Below are positions 32,633-41,124 of a stretch of 64,000 nt of DNA, piece by piece. The notes below the pieces were generated by a model, which was given only the letters and a program-made list of their open reading frames with translations, did no database searches and was not told the origin of the DNA. Position numbers and translations under genes: made by a program. Every line of letters starts with the position of its first letter. Positions within the stretch are counted from its first letter, which is position 1. This DNA is from DASVTR01 sp033855775 (GTDB lineage: Bacteria > Acidobacteriota > Blastocatellia > Pyrinomonadales > Pyrinomonadaceae), in contig JAWVFT010000023.1 in assembly GCA_033855775.1 (NCBI GenBank), forward strand, positions 1 through 64,000. Reading direction: 5' to 3'.

Positions 32633-34531
32633 TCAACGGATTCGCGTCATCTGCTGCCAGAAGAATTTTCCGAGCCGCGCAAAGGCGTTGCCGTCGTTGC
32701 CCTTGCTGATGTTTGGGTTGAGGCCGAGGGCGAGGGCGAGTTCGGGGTCTGGCGGGGCGATGTCTTCGTCGCCGCGTTTGCTTGAGAGCCAACGATTGAA
32801 AGTGCGCGCGACGGCGCGACGCTCTGCGAGCGGTGCTTCGGCGATGAAGGCTCCGCGCAAATCATCCATCTCCGCAATCTCCAGCATGTTCGTCTGATAG
32901 TAACTCCTCAGAGCGGCGAAGAATTTTTCGTCGCCCATCAACTGCCTGAGAGCCGCGAACATCAACGCGCCCTTGCTGGCGACGATGGCCGAGTACTGGA
33001 AGAAGTTGCGATACTCGCGCGCCGCGCGGTCGGCCGCCATGTCTTCGCCGCCAAACGTGCGATAGACTTTGTAGACGCCGCGCAGTTGGTCGTTGAGCGC
33101 TGTAGCGGCGCGCTCTTCGCCGTGCGCCTCTTTGTAATAGAGCAGCGCAGACCACTGCGCCAGAGCTTCGTCCAGCACAGGCTCGCGCTCAGGATTATTG
33201 CCGACGGTCGCGCCCCACCATTGATGCGCGGCGACATGCGCGACCGCAAATTCCAGACTGTCTTCGAGCGAGGCGCGCTGGTCGCGCACGAGTTCCGGCA
33301 GGTTGCGCATCAAGGGCGAATCGAAGTCAACATAGAACGCGCTGGCGATGACGCCGAAGCCCGTAAACTCCGCGCTGCCCAAGCCGGCGACGAGCGGCGC
33401 GTCAACGATGCTGACGGTCTTGAGCGGCAGCTTGCCGAAGCGCGCGACGTAAACGCGCACGGCCCCGGCGGCAGCCGCCAGCACGCGGCGTCCGACCGCT
33501 TCATGCTCTGCCATGTAGACGGATTGAACCTTCACCTCACCGACAGTTTGTTGTGAGGAGCGCAAGCTTCGTCCGGCGACGATGGCAAAGTCGCGCAAGT
33601 TCTCGCCCGCGAACTCGCGCCGCGCCAGGTTGTCGGAGCGCGCCTCGTTAGCGCTTCTCTCAACCATCGCGCCGGAAGAGAAGAGTTGCACGTCGGCGGG
33701 CGCGTCAATCGTGACGTGATAGTCGGCTGTGTCGGCGAAGACTTTATCGCCGATGCCCGCTTCGATTTTGCGCAGCCAGTCTTCGCCGTCGCGGCTCGCC
33801 AGCACAGGATACGCCGTGCCGAGCAGCATCACGCCGCGACAACGAAAGTTGAGGTCACGCGCGCGGCGCGCTTCGCGTTCGCTGCGCAAGACGGCCCCGA
33901 CCTGTTGCAGCACATGCGTCACCAGCCCCGTCTCTTCCGGGTCAATCTCAGGCACGCTGCCTTTGAATTTCAAGATGACTTCGACGCTTGCGCCCACCGC
34001 CACAGGCTCGCGCAGGTTAAGGCGCAAGACCGTCGCGCCGTCGTCAAACGCGAACACGAGCGGCGCGCCCGTCGCCGCCGCGAGGGCTTCGGTCACTTCG
34101 AGGCGCGGCTCGTCTGGAACTGCGGTCGGGCCGGCGGGCGACGAAGGAGCGGAGCGAGCGCGCAGGTTCGAGTAGAGATGAAAGTAGATGACGGAGGTCG
34201 GGCGATTATCTTCGTTGACCCATCGGACACGCTCGACGCCCGTGTAGGCGCGCTCGTCAAAGTCGAGCGTCAGTTGAATGTCATAACGCGCTCGCTCGGT
34301 CGCGTTCGGCGCGCGCGCGGCGGAAGGCTTGGGCGCGTTCGTTTGCGCCGACATGGCGGCGAGCGTTCCGGCGATGGCCCATGCGATGACAAGCAAGCTC
34401 GCGCGGCGCGCGAAGCCGCGTCGTCTGGCGCGACGTGCGATGACGGGCAAGCTTGCTCCGGCGATGACGAGCAAGCTCGCTCTGCTTGCCAGCCTGCGCC
34501 CGCCGCATGGTTGTCCGCTCGTTCGCTTCAA
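32633..34531 (-). CDS. M1-peptidase-like protein with degenerate HEXXH (HVAAH)
   Basis: 632 residues. An M1/gluzincin core is clear: ARYDIQLTLDFDERAYTGVERVRWVN in the N-terminal beta domain and AVAHVAAHQWWGATVGNNPEREPVLDEALAQWSALLYYKE in the catalytic region. The zinc motif reads HVAAH (33224-33238), so the catalytic Glu of HEXXH is replaced by Val; both His and the distal Glu (LDEALAQW) remain. It may bind zinc without cleaving, as a pseudoenzyme. The start is a TTG at 34531 overlapping the stop of the upstream gene (TTGA). The first 60 residues contain three copies of a 19-base repeat encoding ASLLVIA-like segments before the likely signal peptide. Confidence 0.8.
   Translation of the reverse strand: MKRTSGQPCGGRRLASRASLLVIAGASLPVIARRARRRGFARRASLLVIAWAIAGTLAAMSAQTNAPKPSAARAPNATERARYDIQLTLDFDERAYTGVERVRWVNEDNRPTSVIYFHLYSNLRARSAPSSPAGPTAVPDEPRLEVTEALAAATGAPLVFAFDDGATVLRLNLREPVAVGASVEVILKFKGSVPEIDPEETGLVTHVLQQVGAVLRSEREARRARDLNFRCRGVMLLGTAYPVLASRDGEDWLRKIEAGIGDKVFADTADYHVTIDAPADVQLFSSGAMVERSANEARSDNLARREFAGENLRDFAIVAGRSLRSSQQTVGEVKVQSVYMAEHEAVGRRVLAAAAGAVRVYVARFGKLPLKTVSIVDAPLVAGLGSAEFTGFGVIASAFYVDFDSPLMRNLPELVRDQRASLEDSLEFAVAHVAAHQWWGATVGNNPEREPVLDEALAQWSALLYYKEAHGEERAATALNDQLRGVYKVYRTFGGEDMAADRAAREYRNFFQYSAIVASKGALMFAALRQLMGDEKFFAALRSYYQTNMLEIAEMDDLRGAFIAEAPLAERRAVARTFNRWLSSKRGDEDIAPPDPELALALGLNPNISKGNDGNAFARLGKFFWQQMTRIR
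34383..34479. repeat. Three 19-base repeats inside the 5' coding end of the M1-like gene
   Basis: GCGATGACAAGCAAGCTCG (34383-34401), GCGATGACGGGCAAGCTTG (34438-34456) and GCGATGACGAGCAAGCTCG (34461-34479) are near-identical. On the minus strand they encode RASLLVIA, GASLPVIA and RASLLVIA. Confidence 0.85.
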
Positions 34532-36867
34532 CGTTCCGCTCGTTTCTTCTTCGTAGCGTTGGCCGGAGTCTTTTCCGTTCGCTCGCGTGTGCCATCGGTT
34601 CTTGATGCGGGGCGCGACATCTCGCTGACGGTGATGCTGCGAATCACGTCGCCGCGCATCAGTCTGTCAACGACTTCCATGCCGCTTGTGACGCGGCCAA
34701 AGACGGTGTAGCCGCCGTCCAGATGCGGCTGCGGCGAATGCGTGACGAACCACTGCGAGCCGCCCGTGTCCTTGCCGGAGAGAGCCATGCCGACCGCGCC
34801 ACGGTCGTAGCGCGCTTCGTTGATTTCGCAGCGAATCTGGTAGCCGGGGCCGCCGTTGCCATCGCCGCGCGGGTCGCCGCCCTGCACGACGAAGTTCGGG
34901 ACGACGCGATGAAACGTGACGTTGTTAAAGTAGCCGCGAGCCGCCAGGCGGACGAAGCTGTCAACCGTCAAGGGCGCGTCATCAGGCAACAACTCGATGG
35001 TGAAGGAACCCTTGTCGGTCGTGACCGAGGCGAAGACTTGCTTGCCTGCGCGGGCCAGCGCGCGTTGATAATCGGTCGTCGTGTTCTTAGTTTGAACGGT
35101 CGAGATGCGCGCTTGAAAATCGCCCGCGCCCATGGCCTTCAAGAGCGCGACGGCGCGACGCCTGAGCAAGTGGTCACTGGCGTCGAGCGCGGTCTTGAGA
35201 GCGTCGCCCGCGATAGTAGCTTTCTGTTTGCCGAGCGCGTCCAGAATCGCCAGCGCGGCGTCGCTCAGTTCGTCACGATAAGCATCGGGCAGGGCCGCGG
35301 CCAGCGCGCGAGCGTTGGCATCGTCAGCCGGAAGCTCGCCCAACGACTGCGCGGCAGTGGCGCGCACGATGACATCTTTGTCATTCAATCTCTTGCGCAT
35401 CAACTCGCCTAGGTCGTTCGGCTTGAAGGCCGCGAGCGCCGTCAGCACGTCCGGCACGGCGAGCGCGGGCAGACTCGCGTCGTCGAGCATCGAGCGCAAG
35501 CTAATCTGCGCGTCGGCCTGAAGGCTGACGATAGTGCTGCCAGCCGCCTCCGGCGTCATCGCCGCGAAATCGCCTAGCCCTTGCGCGAGGCTTGAGACTT
35601 GCCGCCAATCTCTCGTCCCACCGCCGCGCGCCGTGCTGCCCGACAATCTTTCAGGATTGCTCTCGCGCAAGTAGATGGCGGGCGCGATGCTCGCAAACGC
35701 CATCTCGATTTCGGGAGCGGCCCCGCCCTCCGCGCGACGAAACTCGCGCAGCCATGCGACGGCGCGTTCGTCGCCCGTGTTCGGCAGTGCTCGACTCAAA
35801 GTGGTCGCCAGTTCCAGCAACTCGCCCGTCTCCGCGGGGTGCGCGACGTTGCTCGTCTTCGCTGCGAGGTAAGAGGCCGTGAGCGATGCCGCGCGCTGTA
35901 ATAAAGCGGCGGCCGCGCGCGCGTCTTTCAGCAAGCCGAGAGCGCGAATCGCGCTGATGCGAACGCGCTCGTCCGGGTCGTTGACGCTGCGATTGAGCAA
36001 CGCCTCGAAGGCTTCTTTATTTTCCGCTATGCCGAGGGCGCGCGCGGCGTTGGCCCGCACGACCGCGTTGTTGTCGCCGAGCAGCAGTTCGCGCAGCTTG
36101 TCGCCAGCCTCTTTCGCGCGCAGTCGCGCGAGCGTGTTGGCCGCGTCGGCGCGCGTGCGCCAGTCCGCGTCCGAGAGAAAGCGCGCGACCGCCGGGCCTG
36201 CGTTGGCGGGGCGCGCGCGCAGCACAGCGGTCAATCCAAGCAACACGACTTCGCGGTCGGGCTTCGGGCTGCGGCTCGCTTCCGTCACAAGCGCGCTTAA
36301 AATCAACGCGCCCCATTCGCGCCCGCGCCCTTCGTCTGCCTGCGGCAGCGCGGCCACAATCTTGCCGAGCGCTTCGATACTGCTGGCGCGCACCTCATCA
36401 GATTTAGCGGAAAGCTGCGCGACGAGAGCGTTCGCTCCCGCCGCCGATTCCGTTTCGCCGAGAGCAAAGGCGGCCATCGCGCGCACGCTCTGTTCCTTGT
36501 CGTTTTGCAGCAGCGAAATCAGTGAAGCGACCGAGCGTTCATCGCCGATGCGTCCCGTGGCAAGCGCGGCGCGACGGCGCACGCGCGCGTCTGTGTCGAA
36601 GAGCAGCACGCCCAAGTCTGAAGACTCCCAACGCCGTTCGTCCTCCGCGCGCATGATGCGCAGCAAAGTCTCTTCTGGAACCGGACGCGCGGGCGCTGCC
36701 GCCGCAGCCTTGCGCTCCGCAGGCTTCGTCTTTTGTCCCGCCGCCTCGCCTTGCCAGAGCAGCAGGAGCGCGCCAGCCAAGAGCGCTGGAAGAATAAGGA
36801 CGACGCGGCGCGAAAGCGTCAGCAACAGTGCGCTTCGATGTTTGTGCGGGCGATGATGTTTTGTCAT
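34528..36867 (-). CDS. HEAT-repeat / cyclophilin-type PPIase fusion
   Basis: 779 residues. A membrane anchor or signal (VVLILPALLAGALLLLWQG, about 16-35) is followed by HEAT/armadillo repeats over some 550 residues (for example RVRRRAALATGRIGDERSVASLISLLQNDKEQSVRAMAAFALGE and RVRISAIRALGLLKDARAAAALLQ). The last about 160 residues are a cyclophilin: FTIELLPDDAPLTVDSFVRLAARGYFNNVTFHRVVPNFVVQGGDPRGDGNGGPGYQIRCEIN with the catalytic Arg in FHRVVPNFVVQGGD, and GSQWFVTHSPQPHLDGGYTVFGRV. It probably isomerises prolyl bonds in exported proteins while HEAT repeats bind clients. The M1-like gene follows with overlapping stop and start, so translation is likely coupled. Confidence 0.88.
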   Translation of the reverse strand: MTKHHRPHKHRSALLLTLSRRVVLILPALLAGALLLLWQGEAAGQKTKPAERKAAAAAPARPVPEETLLRIMRAEDERRWESSDLGVLLFDTDARVRRRAALATGRIGDERSVASLISLLQNDKEQSVRAMAAFALGETESAAGANALVAQLSAKSDEVRASSIEALGKIVAALPQADEGRGREWGALILSALVTEASRSPKPDREVVLLGLTAVLRARPANAGPAVARFLSDADWRTRADAANTLARLRAKEAGDKLRELLLGDNNAVVRANAARALGIAENKEAFEALLNRSVNDPDERVRISAIRALGLLKDARAAAALLQRAASLTASYLAAKTSNVAHPAETGELLELATTLSRALPNTGDERAVAWLREFRRAEGGAAPEIEMAFASIAPAIYLRESNPERLSGSTARGGGTRDWRQVSSLAQGLGDFAAMTPEAAGSTIVSLQADAQISLRSMLDDASLPALAVPDVLTALAAFKPNDLGELMRKRLNDKDVIVRATAAQSLGELPADDANARALAAALPDAYRDELSDAALAILDALGKQKATIAGDALKTALDASDHLLRRRAVALLKAMGAGDFQARISTVQTKNTTTDYQRALARAGKQVFASVTTDKGSFTIELLPDDAPLTVDSFVRLAARGYFNNVTFHRVVPNFVVQGGDPRGDGNGGPGYQIRCEINEARYDRGAVGMALSGKDTGGSQWFVTHSPQPHLDGGYTVFGRVTSGMEVVDRLMRGDVIRSITVSEMSRPASRTDGTRERTEKTPANATKKKRAER

Positions 36868-37202
36868 AGCAAACGGGCAACGGCGGGCAGGTTCATGATA
36901 ACACTGAAAAGGCCGCGCTGCGTCACGCTCAGGGGAGATGAGAGTATGTATCAGGGAGAGGCGTCGCTTCTGTCAAGTTCTGAGGCGCGGCGCAAGCGTG
37001 TTTCATGCTCCGCGAAGAGCAACTTTCGGCTTGCATAGAATGGCGTCATCTGTCAGAGTTTCGCTGCGCTCATGGCGCGTCATTGATTCAACGGGGCCGC
37101 TCTTTCAAGGTTGGTTCGCAAACTTTAAGCTCTGGCATCGCTCTTGCCAGCGCGCAACCCACGATGTTGTGTGTAAACCGAAAGCTCAACCGGAGAAGAT
37201 GT
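36868..37202. other. Intergenic promoter region between divergent genes
   Basis: No gene is seen. The region carries a sigma54-like element (37133-37148) for the small protein to the right and presumably the promoter of the HEAT-cyclophilin operon to the left. Confidence 0.5.
37133..37148 (+). promoter_or_regulatory. Putative sigma54 (-24/-12) promoter
   Basis: TGGCAT-N5-TTGCC, close to the consensus TGGCAC-N5-TTGCA with correct GG and GC spacing. The predicted start is near 37159, 44 bases before the ATG at 37203. The element is also part of a short CTGGCA/TGCCAG inverted repeat, which could explain it otherwise. Confidence 0.4.
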
Positions 37203-37604
37203 ATGCTCAAAAAACAACTATCATTAGCGCTCGTCGTCCTGCTCGCAAACGTTCTCATCGCCGCGCCCGCGGCAGCGCGCCCGCAAAACAATAATCAGGA
37301 GCAGACGGTCGGGAAGATAAAGGCCAAGATTGCGAAGATAGGCGTCGGGTCGAAGGCCCGCGCGTCCGTCAAGTTAAAAAACGGCACGAAGATTAAAGGC
37401 TACATCGCGGAGGCGCGCGCCGATGATTTCGTGATTCGTGACCGCCAGACGAACGACCCGCGCACCGTCGCTTATGATGAGGTCGCAAAGGTAGACAAGA
37501 CCGGCGGCCATTCGAGAGCGAGGAATATCACCATCGGCGTCGCCATCGGCGTCGGCGTAACCTTAGCAATCTTAGCGGCCATCATCGTTCATTCATTAGA
37601 CTGA
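37203..37604 (+). CDS. Small secreted or membrane-anchored protein with SH3-like core
   Basis: 133 residues. Signal peptide MLKKQLSLALVVLLANVLIAAPAAA, then KARASVKLKNGTKIKGYIAEARADDFVIRDRQTNDPRTVAYDEVAKV, a strand pattern like LSm or SH3-type domains common in small acidobacterial proteins, and a C-terminal span (ITIGVAIGVGVTLAILAAIIVHSL). No catalytic residue. GGAGAAG upstream of the ATG at 37203 decides the start. A sigma54-like promoter precedes it. Confidence 0.7.
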   Translation: MLKKQLSLALVVLLANVLIAAPAAARPQNNNQEQTVGKIKAKIAKIGVGSKARASVKLKNGTKIKGYIAEARADDFVIRDRQTNDPRTVAYDEVAKVDKTGGHSRARNITIGVAIGVGVTLAILAAIIVHSLD

Positions 37605-37629
37605 AGCCACGCGCGGGACACGCGCGCCT

Positions 37630-39753
37630 TCAACTTTCGCTCACGCTCTGTTCGCTGACGCGCTCGATTTCAACGAGCGCGTCGTAGAAGGTCGCGCCGC
37701 CGCCCATGTCCGTGAGGGCTTGCGAAGTCAACTGGTTGATGTTGACGAGTCCGGGCGAGAGCTTGTTCCACCAGACAGACGGAGAGACGACGACGCCCGC
37801 GCGGGCGCGCGTCGTCACGACCGCCGCCAGTTCGCACGAGCCGCGCTCGTTGAAGGCGCGCACCCGCATGCCCGTCTCTATGCCGCGCGCCACGGCGTCG
37901 TCTGGATTAATTTCGACGAAGGGGCGAAGCTCCTGCCGCAGTTGTTTGGGAAGATTGGCGAAGCTGGAATTGAGAAAGGCGTGCGCCGCAGGGCTGACGA
38001 GGGCGAGCGGGTAACGCGCGGCCAACTCCGGCGCGCTCTGCTTTGACTCAGAAGGCGCGATGAAGTCCGGCGCGCCGTCCAAACCAAGGGCCGCGACCGC
38101 TTCGGAATAAAGCTCGCACTTGCCGGAAGCGGTCGGGAAGTTTCCCTCCGCGAACGGCGCGAACGTCTCCGCCACGTTCAAGCGCATCCAGCCGCGCTCG
38201 CGCAAGCTCTCAAGCGTGATGCCCTTCAGAGACGGATGCTCTGTCTGAAGCGCGGTTCGCGCAATCTCTTCATCCGAATCCCTGAAGCACGCTTCCGCGA
38301 AGCCGAGGCGCGCGGCCAGCAGGCGAAAGACTTCCGAATTACATTTCGACTCGTAGAGCGGCTCAATCGCTTGCTCGTTGATGACCAGATAAAGGTGGCC
38401 GTATGCCTTGTGCAGATCGAAGTGTTCGAGTTGCGAGGTGGCGGGCAGCACTATGTCCGCGTAGTCGCAGGTGTCGGTCATGAAGAGTTCGTGGACGACC
38501 GTAAACAAATCTTCGCGCCGCAATCCCGCGAGCACGTTTGATTGGTCTGGAGCGACTGCCGCAGGGTTCGAGTTGTAAACATAGAGCGCGCGAACGGGCG
38601 GGTCGTCGGTCTTCAACAGGCAATCGCCGAGCGCGGACATGTTGAGCACGCGCGGTCTTGGAGCCGGCATCAGGTCGGGGCGTTCGAGGTCCTGGAAGTT
38701 GAGGGGAAACGTGCCGCTCGTTGACAGCAGGATGCCGCCCGCGGGCTCGCGCCAAGCGCCCGTGACGGCTGGCAAACAGGCCAGAGTGCGCACGGCCATG
38801 CCGCCGCCTTTGTGTCGCTGAAGACCGTAGTTGATGCGGATGACGGACGGCTTCGTCGTCGCGTAAAGGCGCGCGAGGCGCGTGATTGTTTCCGCTTCAA
38901 GCCCGCAGATGGTGGCGGCGCGCTCCGGCGAATACTCCGCCGCGCGACGACGCAACTCTTCCTCGCCCGTCGTGTATCGCTCAAGATAATCTTTGTCTTC
39001 CAAGCCTTCGGCGAAGATGACGTGCATCAACGCGAGGGCGAGCGCGGCGTCGGTTCCCGGCAGCGGGGCGATGTGCTCGTGGCATTGGTCGGCGGTGCGC
39101 GTGCGGCGCGGGTCAATGCAGATGAGCCGCGCGCCCGCGTCTCTGGCCGCCGCAATCTCTGGCCAGAGATGCACGTTGGCCGTAATCGTGTTCGTTCCCC
39201 AGAGCAGAATCAAACGCGCTTCGCTGAAGCGTTCCGGGTCGGTTCCGATGGAAGCCCCGATGGTCGCCTTGTAACCGGCGGTTCCGGCTGAAGCGCAGAT
39301 GGTGCGGTCGAGTTGGGATGCGCCGAGACGATGAAAAAAACGGCGATCCATCGACTGCGATTGAACGAGGCCCATCGTGCCGCAATAGCTGTAGGGCATA
39401 ATCGTCTGTGCGCCTTCGGCTGAACTCGCCAAGGAAGCGAAGCGCGCGGCAATCTCGTCCAGAGCTTCGTCCCAACTTATCTCTTCAAAGCGTCCCTCGC
39501 CCTTCGCGCCCGTGCGTCGCAGGCAAGAGCGGATGCGGTCCGGGCTATGCGTGCGCTGCTCGTAGTTGGCAACCTTTGTGCACAGGAAGCCGCGCGTGAA
39601 CGGATGCTCAGGGTCGCCCGCGACGCGCACAGCGCGCCCGTCTTCGACCGTCACCAGCATCGCGCACGTGTCCGGGCAATCATGCGGGCATGCAGCCCTG
39701 ACGATTTTCAGGCCGCGACCGCCGCTCTCAGATTTCTCGATTGACTGGCTCAT
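37630..39753 (-). CDS. Molybdopterin-dependent oxidoreductase (formate-dehydrogenase/TMAO-reductase superfamily)
   Basis: 707 residues. The N-terminal [4Fe-4S] site is ACPHDCPDTCAMLVTV...FLCTKV, four cysteines. Then come TIMPYSYCGTMGLVQSQSMDRRFFHRLGAS, LLWGTNTITANVHLWPEI, RLICIDPRRTRTADQCHEHIAPLPGTDAALALALMHV and the C-terminal MoCo-binding domain (RYPLALVSPAAHAFLNSSFANLPKQLRQ, ARGIETGMRVRAFNERG, GVVVSPSVWW). The cofactor is Mo- or W-bis-MGD. No signal peptide or Tat motif is seen and no partner subunit lies nearby, so a stand-alone cytoplasmic anaerobic-type dehydrogenase is likely; the substrate is unknown. Confidence 0.88.
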   Translation of the reverse strand: MSQSIEKSESGGRGLKIVRAACPHDCPDTCAMLVTVEDGRAVRVAGDPEHPFTRGFLCTKVANYEQRTHSPDRIRSCLRRTGAKGEGRFEEISWDEALDEIAARFASLASSAEGAQTIMPYSYCGTMGLVQSQSMDRRFFHRLGASQLDRTICASAGTAGYKATIGASIGTDPERFSEARLILLWGTNTITANVHLWPEIAAARDAGARLICIDPRRTRTADQCHEHIAPLPGTDAALALALMHVIFAEGLEDKDYLERYTTGEEELRRRAAEYSPERAATICGLEAETITRLARLYATTKPSVIRINYGLQRHKGGGMAVRTLACLPAVTGAWREPAGGILLSTSGTFPLNFQDLERPDLMPAPRPRVLNMSALGDCLLKTDDPPVRALYVYNSNPAAVAPDQSNVLAGLRREDLFTVVHELFMTDTCDYADIVLPATSQLEHFDLHKAYGHLYLVINEQAIEPLYESKCNSEVFRLLAARLGFAEACFRDSDEEIARTALQTEHPSLKGITLESLRERGWMRLNVAETFAPFAEGNFPTASGKCELYSEAVAALGLDGAPDFIAPSESKQSAPELAARYPLALVSPAAHAFLNSSFANLPKQLRQELRPFVEINPDDAVARGIETGMRVRAFNERGSCELAAVVTTRARAGVVVSPSVWWNKLSPGLVNINQLTSQALTDMGGGATFYDALVEIERVSEQSVSES

Positions 39754-39914
39754 CGTTCCTCAAGCTCTAAAAAGTTTCCGTGGGATTTAACTAACGTAGA
39801 GTTTAGCAAAGGAATCATGATTTGGCCTCCCGGCAAGCGGGCGGCGCGCGGGCCGGATGTGAGATGACGGGCGGAGGAATTTTGCTCGTTGAAAGATTGG
39901 CGGTTAAAGAAAAG

Positions 39915-39952
39915 AAGAGGCGCGTCAGGCTTTCGTGCCGGACGCGCCTCTT
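39915..39952 (-). terminator. Rho-independent terminator of the bactofilin gene
   Basis: 12-bp perfect stem (39915-39926 with 39941-39952) followed on the minus strand by TTTCTTT. It lies 24 bases after the bactofilin stop. Confidence 0.8.
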
Positions 39953-39975
39953 GAAAGAGAGTGTTGTGAACGCGC

Positions 39976-40719
39976 TTATCTGGGAGCGTTCGTGGCTTTT
40001 GAAGTCTCCGCGGGCCGTGCCGGCGCGGCGTCGGTCGCGGGCTTGGGCGCGTTGTCCGTTGCGGGCTTCGTGGCGCTCATGTCGAGCGCGCCGTTGCCGG
40101 GCGTGGCGTTGCCGGGCGTGGCGTTGGCGGCGGCTGTGGCGGCTGTGGTGGTCGTCGTCTTCTTGTTATCCTGAGCTTCACGCTGTTGCACCATCCGGCA
40201 ACTGCCCTCGAAGATTGCGCCCTGCTCGATGATGAGCGAGGGAGTTTCGATGTCGCCTTTGACCTTGGCGGCGCGACCGAGTTCGAGTCGCTGGCTGGCG
40301 AGGATGTTGCCGTTGACGGTGCCGTGAATCGTCGCCACGGCGACCGCTATGTCGGCGTCAACCTGCCCGTTGTTGCCGACGATGAGCGTGCCGCCGTCAG
40401 AGTTGACCTGGCCGGTCAGATGCCCGTCCACGCGCAGCATGCCCTTGAAGCTCGCCTCACCCTTTAACGTCGTGCCGTTGCCGACGAACCCGCTCAGAAT
40501 CCCGTCCTTGATGTCGCGCGCCAGCGACTCGCTTTCGGTGACGGGACGCGAAGCGCTGGCCGTCTCAGCCTGTGGCCGGTAGTGCGGGTCTGCCGCCGGG
40601 GCGTTCTGATTCTGGTAGGGCTGATAGGCCGGCTGAGATGTGTTGTAGGGATTGTTCGGATTGTCGGTCGTGTGTTCGTTATCCGATTCTGACTTCGGAT
40701 TTTTTCCCATTCTGAGCAT
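39976..40719 (-). CDS. Bactofilin family cytoskeletal protein
   Basis: 247 residues. A Pro/Asn/Gln-rich N-tail (NPNNPYNTSQPAYQPYQNQN) leads to the bactofilin beta-helix: ILSGFVGNGTTLKGEASFKGMLRVDGHLTGQVNSDGGTLIVGNNGQVDADIAVAVATIHGTVNGNILASQRLELGRAAKVKGDIETPSLIIEQGAIFEGSCRM. The C-tail is low complexity (TTTTTAATAAANATPGNATPGN). Bactofilins polymerise without nucleotides and guide cell shape, stalks or polarity. The ATG at 40719 is set by GGAGG six bases upstream. Confidence 0.9.
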   Translation of the reverse strand: MLRMGKNPKSESDNEHTTDNPNNPYNTSQPAYQPYQNQNAPAADPHYRPQAETASASRPVTESESLARDIKDGILSGFVGNGTTLKGEASFKGMLRVDGHLTGQVNSDGGTLIVGNNGQVDADIAVAVATIHGTVNGNILASQRLELGRAAKVKGDIETPSLIIEQGAIFEGSCRMVQQREAQDNKKTTTTTAATAAANATPGNATPGNGALDMSATKPATDNAPKPATDAAPARPAETSKATNAPR

Positions 40720-41124
40720 AACAAACCTCCGCAAGAAAGTGTCGCAGGGGAAGAACCCCACTCAAGCGACGGTGATGCCGGATGAGGCAACGATGAAACG
40801 CGCGAGTTGTGGCACGTCGGTTAAAAAAGCCAGCGATTGCTGGCCGTGACATTTCATCCGCTCGAACACGTCGAGAGCAAATGACGACTTTTCAAGTCGC
40901 GCTCATCATAATGCGATTAGCCGGGCGTGTCCAGAAAAAAGCTTTAACGCGGAGTCTGAAGAGACACGGCGACGCGGCGACGCGGAGACAAAGCGAGACG
41001 TGGCGAAGAAGTGATTGAATGAAACTTGAATAGTCATCACGCTCTGTCTGTCTCTGTCTTTATCCCCGCGTCGCCGCGTCGCCGCGTCCCCGTGTCTCGC
41101 TTTGTCTCCGCGTCTCGCTTCGTT
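40720..41124. other. Intergenic gap with period-8 array
   Basis: About 400 bases between two minus-strand genes. No gene was seen. The right 175 bases are the octamer array; the left part should hold the bactofilin promoter. Confidence 0.5.
40947..41121. repeat. Period-8 tandem repeat array, inverted
   Basis: Left: ACGCGGA, GACACGGC, GACGCGGC, GACGCGGA units. Right: GTCGCCGC GTCGCCGC GTCCCCGT GTCTCGCT in tandem (about 41070-41105). It ends within 4 bases of the M1 peptidase stop. Family as at 189-366. Confidence 0.8.
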
